From Pseudomonadota bacterium (GTDB lineage Bacteria; Pseudomonadota; Alphaproteobacteria; Sphingomonadales; Sphingomonadaceae), in assembly GCA_023426225.1 (NCBI GenBank), contig JAFABD010000088.1, positions 1-37,688 of the forward strand: a stretch of 37,688 nucleotides of DNA, in the 5' to 3' direction. The notes under the pieces are model-generated. The model had not been told where the DNA came from. It did no database searches and worked only from the letters and a program-made list of their open reading frames with translations. Numbering within the stretch: position 1 is the first letter of the stretch; each line of letters opens with the position of its first letter. Position numbers and translations under genes: made by a program. Positions 24,847 to 32,524 of the stretch are shown one piece after another.

Positions 24847-25236
24847 TCAGGCGATCATCCCACCGTCGCCGCGCGAGGCCAGCACGCGCCCGATCGTGTC
24901 GAACAACGCGTCCATCGCCACGGGCTTGAACAGGATGTCGTCGGCCCCCAGCGTCAGGCAACGCTCGCGCAGGTCTGGCGCGATATCGGCCGTGACCACG
25001 ACGATCGGCAACCGCGCCTTCGCATCGGTGCGCGCGCGAATGCGTCGAATGGTCTCGAAGCCGTCGGTGCCCGGCATCCGCAGATCGACCAGGATGACAT
25101 CGAAGGTTTCCGAGTCGATCCGCGCCAGCCCCTCCTCGGCCCAGGCCGCCTCGGCCATCGTGACGCCCGCCACGTCAAGCATGTCCTTGACCACCCGGCG
25201 GTTCATGGCGTCGTCTTCGATGAAAAGGATGTTCAT
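24847..25236 (-). CDS. Stand-alone response-regulator receiver protein (CheY-like)
   Basis: A 129-aa single receiver domain with no output domain. All phosphorylation residues are intact: the acidic pair in FIEDDAMNRR (Asp8/Asp9), the phospho-acceptor Asp51 in DVILVDLRMPGTDG, Thr82 in VVVTADIAP and Lys104 in ILFKPVAMD. It lies 70 bp downstream of the TPR/histidine kinase gene, probably in the same operon, and is a natural candidate for receiving the kinase phosphate. It is convergent with the MHS transporter. The gap from the kinase contains no clear ribosome site right before the ATG. Confidence 0.92.
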   Translation of the reverse strand: MNILFIEDDAMNRRVVKDMLDVAGVTMAEAAWAEEGLARIDSETFDVILVDLRMPGTDGFETIRRIRARTDAKARLPIVVVTADIAPDLRERCLTLGADDILFKPVAMDALFDTIGRVLASRGDGGMIA

Positions 25237-25306
25237 CGGCAGGAGACCGGGAGCTGGACGGGCATCGGGGCGACCATTTTTTTGAGTTCCGAACCGTGCT
25301 ATTGCG

Positions 25307-27778
25307 TTAAGCCGCAGCTATGACAAGCGGCTTGCGCCCATCCGCAGGTGGCGGAGCGTCGAGCCCGTCCCGAACCGCCGCCACCAGCGCATCCCCGGCG
25401 ATGGGTTTTTCCAATATCTTTCCGATGCCAAGCTCAAGAAGTTGAGAACAATCCGGGCCATCGCCCGGCGGGCGGAGCAATATGACTGCAGCACCCGCAG
25501 CCATGCCGATCAACGTCGAAAGCCGCGCCAAAACATCGCCGTCCTCCGCCCGCAATGTCGCCTCATCGATCAGCAACGCGGCAACACGCCCTGATTCGAG
25601 CGCAGATCCCGCCTCCTTATGATTGGCCGCGAACAGCACGCGATCGAAAACCGGCGCGAACAAGGCGCGCAACATGCCCCGCGCGATCGGATTACGCTCG
25701 AGCACCAGCAAGGCCGTCCCGCCGGCGTCACCGCTTTCAGGAACCACCGCCCCCACGGGTTCCGCAGCCCGATAGGGCAGTGTGACCGTGAAGGTCGTCC
25801 CCTCGCCCTCGCGGCTCGCGACGCGGATCTCGCCGTCCAGCGCATGGGCAAGGTTGCGACAGATCGCCAGCCCCAGTCCTGTGCCACCGAAACGGCGCGT
25901 CGTGCTCGCATCGACCTGGCGAAAGGACTCGAAAATCTCGTCGAACTTGGCTTCGGGGATGCCGATGCCGGTGTCGCGTACGGCGATCATCAGTCGGCGG
26001 CCCTCGCCCTCGGCGTCCGAATCGCCCACCAGCCGCGCCTCCAGCCCAACCTCGCCGGCTGCGGTGAACTTGATCGCGTTGGACAACAGATTGAAGACGA
26101 TCTGGCGAAGACGATCGGGATCGCTCACTATCCACCCCAGCGACGGATCGACGGCGACGGCAAAGCCCAGCCCCTTGGCCTGGGCCTGCGCCTCCCAGAT
26201 TCGCGCGACCTCGCGAAGCGTCGTCGGCAGGTTCATCGGTACCGGGTCGATCGTCAGCTTGCCCGACTCCATCTTGGCCAGATCGAGAATGTCGTCGACA
26301 AGCGCACGCATCGTCAGCCCCGCACCCTGTACCACCTCGACCCGCTCGCGCTGCTCGCCCGGCAGCGCCGCGTCGGCCAGCATCACCTGCGTCATGCCCA
26401 GGATACCGTTCAGCGGCGTGCGGATCTCATGGCTCGTGGTCGCGAGGAACTCGGTCTTTGCCCGCAGCGCCTTTTCGAGCGCGACGTTGGTCTCGTTGAG
26501 CACGATGTTCGCCGCACGCGTCTGATTCCGGCTGCGACGAATGGTCAACAGCCCGATCGTCAGCAGCACGATGATCACCGTAGTGGCCCCGGCGGCCATC
26601 AGGAACTGCTTGCGCTGCGCCTCGGCGGCGCGGCGCAATTGTTCGGTAGTCAGGCGCTCGATGGTAAGTTGCTGATTCTGGTAATCAAACCGCGCGGCCA
26701 TCAGCGCCGCGCTGGTCGTCGTCGCGACCTTGGTGGCCTCGTCGGTCAGCCGGCGATAGGCCTCCAGATGCTCCAGCGCGCGCTCGGTATCGCCCGACAT
26801 GCGAAAGATGCGATGCGCGATCAGATGCGCATTCCGAAAATCGGCCCCGGTTTTCCGAAGGTCGACCCCGTCAAAACTCTCGCGCGCAAGCTTTTCGGCA
26901 ACAGCCAACTGCCCCCTGTCGGCCGCCACGCTCGCCGCAGTAATCAGGAATTGTCGACGAACTAATAAACTATCACCACCATTTGCCAACGAGAGGCCGA
27001 GGCGGTATGCGGCCTCTGCTTTCTGGTAGTTGCGAGCCTCCGCTTCATTTCTCGCTATATTTACTAGAATTTTTACCTCAAGATTGCGGCTACCCATTCT
27101 CCGAGCAACAGCCAGAGCTTGTTCATATTCGGAGAGGGCCTCCCCATAACGCTCAGAACTAAGAAGTACGTTACCTCTGCTGTTATGAAGCGATACCAAC
27201 ATACTCTCATCACTCAGATTATACTGAGCAGCCTGTTTTAAATATTTCTCTGCGCGGGAATTATCATTCGCCTCATAATACAAAAAAGCGATATTTTGGA
27301 GAGACTTCGAAAGGCCATTAGTGTCGTTCAACTCATTGAAAACACTGTAAGCCTGCTGAAAACGGCCCAATGCCTTGCCTGCAGCATTGGCACTGCGATA
27401 GACCACGCCCTCAGACAATAAGAGATTTGCTCGCAATACCAACGGCTCGTGATGTGCGCTGATCGCGACCAGACCGGAGTTAAGCGATTTCTGTGCGTTG
27501 GCGAGGTCTCCCACTCGGAGATATGCTTCACCGCGAAGCCAAAACAAGGTGGCAAGGGCCAATGCTCGCTCACGGGAAGGCACAACACGGCGTGTCAGGT
27601 CTTCCGCATTCGCCAACCCTCCCAATACATTCTGGGGGTTCGAGAGCATTTCTGATCGAGCTCTTGCAAATACCTCGTCAAGCGGCTGGCCAAATGACTG
27701 AGCCGCAGCTGGAGCAATAAACGCAAATACCGCTAGAGCAGGCGCCACAAACCGGGCAACGATCGCCCACCCCGACAT
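25307..27778 (-). CDS. TPR-sensor histidine kinase with a degenerate C-terminal receiver
   Basis: An 823-aa protein. A signal peptide (residues 1-27) is followed by a periplasmic, helical TPR-like region (about 50-345), with repeats such as GKALGRFQQAYSVFNEL and GEALSEYEQALAVARRMGS. A single membrane helix (about 391-413) and a coiled-coil linker come next. The HisKA domain has TSHEIRTPLNGILGM (His450). The ATPase domain has the N-box NLLSNAIKFT, DTGIGIP and GGTGLGLAI. The C-terminal receiver-like domain (about 688-805) keeps Asp738 and Lys791, but the acidic pair is Glu694-Arg695 and the Thr/Ser position is Arg, so it is probably inactive as a phospho-acceptor. The ATG directly follows the TAG of the EAL gene. 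The part coding residues about 140-279 has much lower GC than the rest. Confidence 0.93.
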   Translation of the reverse strand: MSGWAIVARFVAPALAVFAFIAPAAAQSFGQPLDEVFARARSEMLSNPQNVLGGLANAEDLTRRVVPSRERALALATLFWLRGEAYLRVGDLANAQKSLNSGLVAISAHHEPLVLRANLLLSEGVVYRSANAAGKALGRFQQAYSVFNELNDTNGLSKSLQNIAFLYYEANDNSRAEKYLKQAAQYNLSDESMLVSLHNSRGNVLLSSERYGEALSEYEQALAVARRMGSRNLEVKILVNIARNEAEARNYQKAEAAYRLGLSLANGGDSLLVRRQFLITAASVAADRGQLAVAEKLARESFDGVDLRKTGADFRNAHLIAHRIFRMSGDTERALEHLEAYRRLTDEATKVATTTSAALMAARFDYQNQQLTIERLTTEQLRRAAEAQRKQFLMAAGATTVIIVLLTIGLLTIRRSRNQTRAANIVLNETNVALEKALRAKTEFLATTSHEIRTPLNGILGMTQVMLADAALPGEQRERVEVVQGAGLTMRALVDDILDLAKMESGKLTIDPVPMNLPTTLREVARIWEAQAQAKGLGFAVAVDPSLGWIVSDPDRLRQIVFNLLSNAIKFTAAGEVGLEARLVGDSDAEGEGRRLMIAVRDTGIGIPEAKFDEIFESFRQVDASTTRRFGGTGLGLAICRNLAHALDGEIRVASREGEGTTFTVTLPYRAAEPVGAVVPESGDAGGTALLVLERNPIARGMLRALFAPVFDRVLFAANHKEAGSALESGRVAALLIDEATLRAEDGDVLARLSTLIGMAAGAAVILLRPPGDGPDCSQLLELGIGKILEKPIAGDALVAAVRDGLDAPPPADGRKPLVIAAA

Positions 27779-29230
27779 CTAAGCCCGCTTCCAGAAGCTC
27801 TCGGGTCGCAGAAAGGACGCCCGCGCGGCGCCCGTTGCAGGAAGGTGACCGTCCTCCACCAGGAACTTGCAAAAGGCTTCGAATCCCAGCGGGCGCGAAA
27901 TCAGGAAGCCCTGAACCAGATCGCACCCCATGACGGACAGTAGCGCCAGCGCCGAGGGCGTTTCAACCCCTTCGGCGGTCACTTCCATTTCCAGCGCGTG
28001 CGCCAGATCGATCGTCGAGCGCACGATCAACGGATCGCGATTGCTGCTCGTCAGTTGCAGCACGAACATCTTGTCGATCTTGAGTTCGCGGGCCGGCAAT
28101 TGCTTGAGATAGGCGAGCGACGAAAGCCCCGCGCCATAGTCGTCGATCGCCAGTTGCACACCGATGTCGGCGAAGCGCTGCAGGTTCCGGATCGCACTCT
28201 GGGGGTCGCGGATCACCGCCGTTTCGGTGATTTCGAAGCCCAGCCGGGCCTCGGGGTTGGCCGCAACGATCGCGCAAGCCTCTTCGACGAACGCCTCGTC
28301 TGCCAGCAGCATGCCGGAAATGTTCAGGAACAACGGCAGGTCGCGCTCCAGCGCGGCGAGACGCCGCTGGTCGGCAATGACCTGGCGCAGCGTCCACAGC
28401 GTCAACGCACCGATGGCCCCTGCCTCTTCGACGAGCGAGATGAACTCGCCGGGCAGAATCAGGCCGCGTTCTGGGTGCTGCCAGCGCACGAGCGCTTCGG
28501 CGCTTGCAATCTGCTGTCGCCGGACATGCACCTTCGGCTGATACTGGAGGAACATCTCGCCGCGCGCAATGGCACGGGGAAGTTCGCGCATCAGCGTCAG
28601 CCGGTCAAAGACCGGGTTCGCCCCCGACAAGTCAACCAGCAGTTCGGCGCCGCCGCGGCGCGCCTCCTCCAGCACCGATTCGGCGGCCTCGGTCAGTCGG
28701 ACCTCGTCGCAATTGTCGATCGGAGCCGCAGCGCCGCCCAGATGCAACTGGATCGCCATCGCCTCGCCGTCGAGGTCGATCGGTGCGTGGAAAGCATCGC
28801 GAACGCGCCGGATGCGCGTCAGGGCCTCGGCGGGCGATGCCGCCTCAAACGCGATTTCGACAAAGGCTCGCCCAGCAGTCAGAACACGAATATCGGGCTC
28901 TGTTGCAAGGATCCGGCGCGACACGTCGGCAACCAGCGCATCGGCGCGCGGACGCCCGAGATGGCGCCGCAATGCCGCAAAATTGGCGATTTCGCACAGC
29001 CCCAGAACGCGGCATGAACGCCCCTCGGTGCGCTGGGCAGCGCTGTCCTCGGGCACCAACGCGCCCCCATCCGAAGTCGCCAAATCCTCCGTTGCCTGCA
29101 CGGAAACGCAAACCCCCTGCCGGGGCGGACGAGCGGGCCGGGCGTTCCCCGATCCGCCACCGCCAATTGGGGCAGGACTAGGCCGTTGAGCTTGCGGATT
29201 GGTTAACGCCCGGAAACCGGACAAGCCCAT
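27779..29230 (-). CDS. EAL-domain cyclic-di-GMP phosphodiesterase with degenerate GGDEF domain
   Basis: A 483-aa predicted cytoplasmic protein. A Pro/Gly-rich N-terminus is followed by a GGDEF-like domain (about residues 70-200) in which the active-site loop is AGRAFVEI instead of GGDEF, so no synthesis is expected. The EAL domain (about 210-455) looks competent: SAEALVRWQHP (EALxR), FLNISG, FEITETAV, AIDDYGAGLSS, LKIDKMFV and TAEGVET supply the metal and catalytic residues. It would hydrolyse c-di-GMP to pGpG. I chose the ATG at 29230 because GAGG lies 6 nt upstream; a TTG at 29245 and a GTG near residue 44 are alternatives. It is the first gene of an operon with the kinase and receiver. A CtrA-type box lies about 35-50 bp upstream. 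Confidence 0.92.
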   Translation of the reverse strand: MGLSGFRALTNPQAQRPSPAPIGGGGSGNARPARPPRQGVCVSVQATEDLATSDGGALVPEDSAAQRTEGRSCRVLGLCEIANFAALRRHLGRPRADALVADVSRRILATEPDIRVLTAGRAFVEIAFEAASPAEALTRIRRVRDAFHAPIDLDGEAMAIQLHLGGAAAPIDNCDEVRLTEAAESVLEEARRGGAELLVDLSGANPVFDRLTLMRELPRAIARGEMFLQYQPKVHVRRQQIASAEALVRWQHPERGLILPGEFISLVEEAGAIGALTLWTLRQVIADQRRLAALERDLPLFLNISGMLLADEAFVEEACAIVAANPEARLGFEITETAVIRDPQSAIRNLQRFADIGVQLAIDDYGAGLSSLAYLKQLPARELKIDKMFVLQLTSSNRDPLIVRSTIDLAHALEMEVTAEGVETPSALALLSVMGCDLVQGFLISRPLGFEAFCKFLVEDGHLPATGAARASFLRPESFWKRA

Positions 29231-29264
29231 GCCGCGCCTCGGCAATTCCCGGATTGATTCAGGG

Positions 29265-29280
29265 TTAAAGCGCCCTTAAC
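29265..29280. promoter_or_regulatory. CtrA-type binding box (TTAA-N7-TTAAC)
   Basis: The sequence TTAA (29265-29268), 7 bp, TTAAC (29276-29280) matches the full CtrA consensus of alphaproteobacteria. Because GGTTAA and TTAACC form an inverted repeat, the site fits in both directions. It lies 35-50 bp upstream of the EAL gene start and about 43 bp upstream of the micro-ORF at 29323. A GANTC (CcrM) site, GATTC at 29256-29260, is next to it. Confidence 0.6.
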
Positions 29281-29322
29281 CATATTGGCGCGCCCCGGCG
29301 GGCGCACGATGGGAGAAAATCG

Positions 29323-29388
29323 ATGTTCGCGATGTTTTTTGCCTTTTTCCGTGACGGTGTGGGCGGCGAGGAAATTCGTCCGCTCTGA
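29323..29388 (+). CDS. Phe-rich 21-residue micro-ORF, possible leader peptide
   Basis: The frame reads MFAMFFAFFRDGVGGEEIRPL and then stops; five of the first nine residues are Phe. GGGAGA lies about 7 nt before the ATG. The stop codon is inside a short inverted repeat (ACGATC/GATCGT, 29388-29403), and an intrinsic terminator follows at 29410. This layout is that of a leader peptide with an attenuator or of a tiny membrane peptide. No phenylalanine or aromatic-acid gene follows, so classic attenuation is doubtful. It is too short to support by homology. Confidence 0.35.
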   Translation: MFAMFFAFFRDGVGGEEIRPL

Positions 29389-29409
29389 CGATCAAATGAT
29401 CGTTCGTTT

Positions 29410-29443
29410 GAGCCGGGGCGGTTCGCGCTGCCTCGGCTCTTTT
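29410..29443 (+). terminator. Intrinsic terminator after the micro-ORF
   Basis: GAGCCG (29410-29415) pairs with CGGCTC (29434-29439), with an inner GGC/GCC pairing, and TTTT follows. It would separate the micro-ORF unit from ugd. Confidence 0.75.
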
Positions 29444-29613
29444 CATATCGTTCGCGCCGGGGCAGACGATATGCGCCGCACGATCTCCTGACCGAAATCA
29501 AAACTCGGCAGGACCGGCCGCAACCACCCCCTCCCAAAGCCGACTCCGGCTTGCTCGCCGCGCCCATCGCGCTAAGGGCTGAACCGACTGTTCAACCCTG
29601 AAGGGATCACGCC

Positions 29614-30923
29614 TTGCGCATCGCAATGATCGGCACCGGCTATGTCGGCCTGGTTTCGGGAGCCTGTTTTTCGGATTTCGGCCACGAAGTCATCTGCGTC
29701 GACAAGGACGCGCGCAAGATCGAGTCGCTTCGTCAGAATGTGATGCCGATCTACGAGCCGGGGCTCGCCGAGCTCGTCGCCAGCAATGTCCGCGCCGGCC
29801 GGCTGTCATTCACCACCGATCTTGCCGAGGGCGTTCGCGACGTCGACGCGGTGTTCATCGCCGTCGGCACGCCCAGCCGGCGGGGCGACGGCCATGCCGA
29901 CCTGTCCTACGTCTTCGCGGCCGCACGCGAAATCGCCGAGAACCTCACCCGTCCGGCGGTGATCGTCACCAAGTCGACCGTGCCGGTCGGCACCGGCGAC
30001 GAAGTCGAACGAATCATCGCGGAAGTCGCGCCCGATTGCGGCGCCAAGGTCGTCTCGAACCCCGAATTCCTGCGCGAAGGCGCCGCGATCGAGGATTTCA
30101 AGCGCCCCGACCGCGTGGTCGTCGGCACCGATGACGAGGCGGCGCGCGAAGTGATGCGCGCGATCTATCGGCCGCTGTCGCTCAACCAGTCGGCGCCGGT
30201 GCTGTTCACCGGCCGCCGCACGTCGGAACTGATCAAATACGCCGCCAACGCCTTCCTGGCGGTCAAGATCACCTTCATCAACGAAATCGCCAATCTGTGC
30301 GAGGCGGTCGGTGCCGATGTGCAGGAGGTCGCGCGCGGCATCGGGCTCGACAACCGCATCGGCGCGAAGTTCCTGCACGCCGGTCCCGGCTATGGCGGGT
30401 CGTGCTTCCCGAAGGATACGCTCGCCCTCCTCAAGACCGCGGCAGACAACGAAACGCCGCTGCGCATCGTCGAGGCGACAGTGCAGGTCAACGATGCCCG
30501 CAAGCGCGCGATGGGTCGCAAGGTAATCAAGGCGATGGGCGGCGATGCGCACGGCAAGACGGTCGGCGTGCTCGGCCTCACCTTCAAGCCGAAACCGACG
30601 ACATGCGCGAGGCGCCCAGCCTTTCGCTCATCCAGGCGCTCCAGGACGCAGGTGCACACGTCAAGGCCTACGACCCCGAAGGCGTCGAACAAGCGCGTCC
30701 GCTGCTCAACGATGTCGAGTTCTGCGCCAACCCTTATGCGGCAGCAGAAGGCGCCGACGCGCTGGTGATCGTTACGGAGTGGGATGAATTCCGGGCGCTC
30801 GATCTCGGTCGCATTGCGAAGATCCTTACGCATCCGTTACTTGTTGACCTGCGCAACATCTATCCCGCCGCTGAGGCAGAACGTGCAGGTTTGAAGTTGG
30901 TCGGTGTCGGCAAGCCCCAATAA
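29614..30923 (+). pseudogene. ugd: UDP-glucose 6-dehydrogenase gene with a 1-base frameshift
   Basis: This encodes the NAD-dependent enzyme that makes UDP-glucuronate from UDP-glucose. It starts at TTG 29614 (AAGGGA 8 nt upstream) with RIAMIGTGYVGLVSGACFSD. The catalytic Cys lies in GPGYGGSCFPKDTLAL. At about 30591-30596 the codons for GLTFKPNTDDMREAP run out of frame: the base sequence CCGAAACCGACGAC lacks one base expected after CCGAA. The first frame then reads nonsense to 30768. The next frame resumes TDDMREAPSLSLIQALQDAG and continues to a proper end at 30923. Restoring one base gives 436 aa, the normal length. The truncated product would lack a proper UDP-binding C-terminal domain. A sequencing error is equally possible. 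Confidence 0.85.
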
Positions 30924-31025
30924 CGGGATGAACCGTTAGTCGCATCTTAATCAATTCTTCCGTTCGCAAGTGCGGAAATATGCTATGCCTCCGGCGTTGG
31001 GAAACGACTGTCGGAGGCAAGTAGC

Positions 31026-32414
31026 GTGCACCTCGAAGTCGGACGTATATCTGCAGAGGGCCTGTTCAGGCCCACTGCCCTGCCGCCGAGCCGGAGCAAG
31101 CTCCGGGCTCGGCTGCACTTGGCGTTGATTCTGATCGATCTGCTTTGTCTGGTCGGCGGTTTTCTGCTGGCCGATCGCCTTTACGATCGTGCCAACCCGC
31201 ACAACTGGCTGCTGATCGGCTGGGGGATCATTCCGATCTATTTCGGCGCGGCGTTCAATTGCCACGCCTATTCGGCGCGGCTGATCCGGCTTCCGTGGCT
31301 GGGGGTTACCCGCGCGGCCAAGGCTTTTCTGATCGCCATCGCGGTGGTGATGATCGTTGCCTTCGCGCTCAAGACGACGGCGGCGTTCTCGCGCGTCACG
31401 ATCGTGCTCGGCTGTGTGCTCAGCGTGTCGATGCTCATGGCCGCGCGCGGCCTGTTCCTGCGCCGCGCCAACCGGATCCTCGGCGGCAATCCCTACAGCG
31501 TGGTACTGATCTCGGACGGCACGCTGTCGATGCCGCTCGACGGCTTTTCGATGATCGTCGCAGCCGGCGACGTCAATACCGCCGCCGCCAACTCGCCCGC
31601 GACGCACAACCGGTTGGCGAGCGTGCTGCAGGACAGCGACCGCGTCGTGGTCGCGTGCACGCCCGCGCTTCGCGAACGCTGGGTCGGGCTGCTCAAGGGC
31701 GCCGGCATCCGCAGCGAGATCGTCGCGCCCGAACTCGGCCATCTTCAGCCGCTCGCGCTCGATCACTGGGGCGGCGCCCCGACGCTCGTCGTCGCCGACG
31801 GCCCGTTGTCGCGCTTCGATGAGGCGCTCAAGCGGGCGTTCGACATCGTTCTCGCCGGCGCCGGACTCATCGTGCTGGCCCCGCTCCTGGTCGCCACCGC
31901 GATCCTGATCAAGCTCGACAGCGCGGGGCCGGTGTTCTTCGTCCAGCCGCGGCTCGGCCGGGGCAACCGCATGTTCCACATGCTCAAGTTCCGCAGCATG
32001 CGTGCCGAGCGCTGCGACAGCGCCGGGGCCCAGTCGACCGGCCGTACCGACGACCGGATCACTCGCGTCGGCGCCTTCATCCGCAAGACGAGCATCGACG
32101 AGCTGCCTCAGCTCATCAACGTGCTGTTCGGCGACATGAGCATCGTCGGTCCGCGCCCGCACGCGCTCGGCTCGCGCGCCGAAGACAAGCTGTTCTGGGA
32201 AATCGACGAGCGCTACTGGCACCGCCATGCGCTGAAGCCCGGTCTCACCGGGCTGGCGCAGGTCCGCGGCTTCCGCGGCGCGACGCTGTTCGAACGCGAC
32301 CTTACCGATCGGCTTCAGGCCGATCTTGAATATGTCACCGACTGGTCGATCTGGAAGGACGTGAAGATCATGTTCATGACCTTCAGCGTGCTGATGCACA
32401 AGAACGCCTTCTGA
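31026..32414 (+). CDS. Polyprenyl-phosphate glycosylphosphotransferase starting exopolysaccharide synthesis
   Basis: A 462-aa inner-membrane protein of the bacterial sugar transferase family (WcaJ/PssY/sphingan SpsB-GelB type). It transfers a sugar-1-phosphate, usually glucose-1-P, from UDP-sugar to undecaprenyl phosphate as the first step of repeat-unit assembly. The N-terminal half has about four to five membrane spans (LALILIDLLCLVGGFLLA and others). The C-terminal catalytic domain begins with KRAFDIVLAGAGLIVLAPLL and contains FFVQPRLGRGNRMFHMLKFR, SIDELPQLINVLFGDMSIVG and PRPHAL, then LKPGLTGLAQVRGFRG. The GTG at 31026 follows GGAGG. The 100 bp before it hold an inverted repeat, TTCCG/CGGAA near 30959-30978. 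It follows the broken ugd gene. Confidence 0.93.
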   Translation: MHLEVGRISAEGLFRPTALPPSRSKLRARLHLALILIDLLCLVGGFLLADRLYDRANPHNWLLIGWGIIPIYFGAAFNCHAYSARLIRLPWLGVTRAAKAFLIAIAVVMIVAFALKTTAAFSRVTIVLGCVLSVSMLMAARGLFLRRANRILGGNPYSVVLISDGTLSMPLDGFSMIVAAGDVNTAAANSPATHNRLASVLQDSDRVVVACTPALRERWVGLLKGAGIRSEIVAPELGHLQPLALDHWGGAPTLVVADGPLSRFDEALKRAFDIVLAGAGLIVLAPLLVATAILIKLDSAGPVFFVQPRLGRGNRMFHMLKFRSMRAERCDSAGAQSTGRTDDRITRVGAFIRKTSIDELPQLINVLFGDMSIVGPRPHALGSRAEDKLFWEIDERYWHRHALKPGLTGLAQVRGFRGATLFERDLTDRLQADLEYVTDWSIWKDVKIMFMTFSVLMHKNAF

Positions 32415-32423
32415 TCCCGCGCT

Positions 32424-32445
32424 CCGCCCGTCCCCCACGGGGCGG
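32424..32445 (+). terminator. GC-rich hairpin after the glycosylphosphotransferase gene
   Basis: CCGCCC (32424-32429) pairs with GGGCGG (32440-32445). A T-run, TTTTTC at about 32463-32468, lies about 18 bp further on. This is too far for a classic terminator, so the call is weak. Confidence 0.3.
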
Positions 32446-32524
32446 GGCAGCGAACCGCGCAGTTTTTCTTGATCCCCATGAACCAACTCCGCCTCGCGCC
32501 GCACGGCACGGGGCGGATAGATCG

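Noticed and set aside
27998..29017. 339-codon plus-strand open frame opposite the EAL gene
   Set aside because: Shadow of the EAL protein; no family features.
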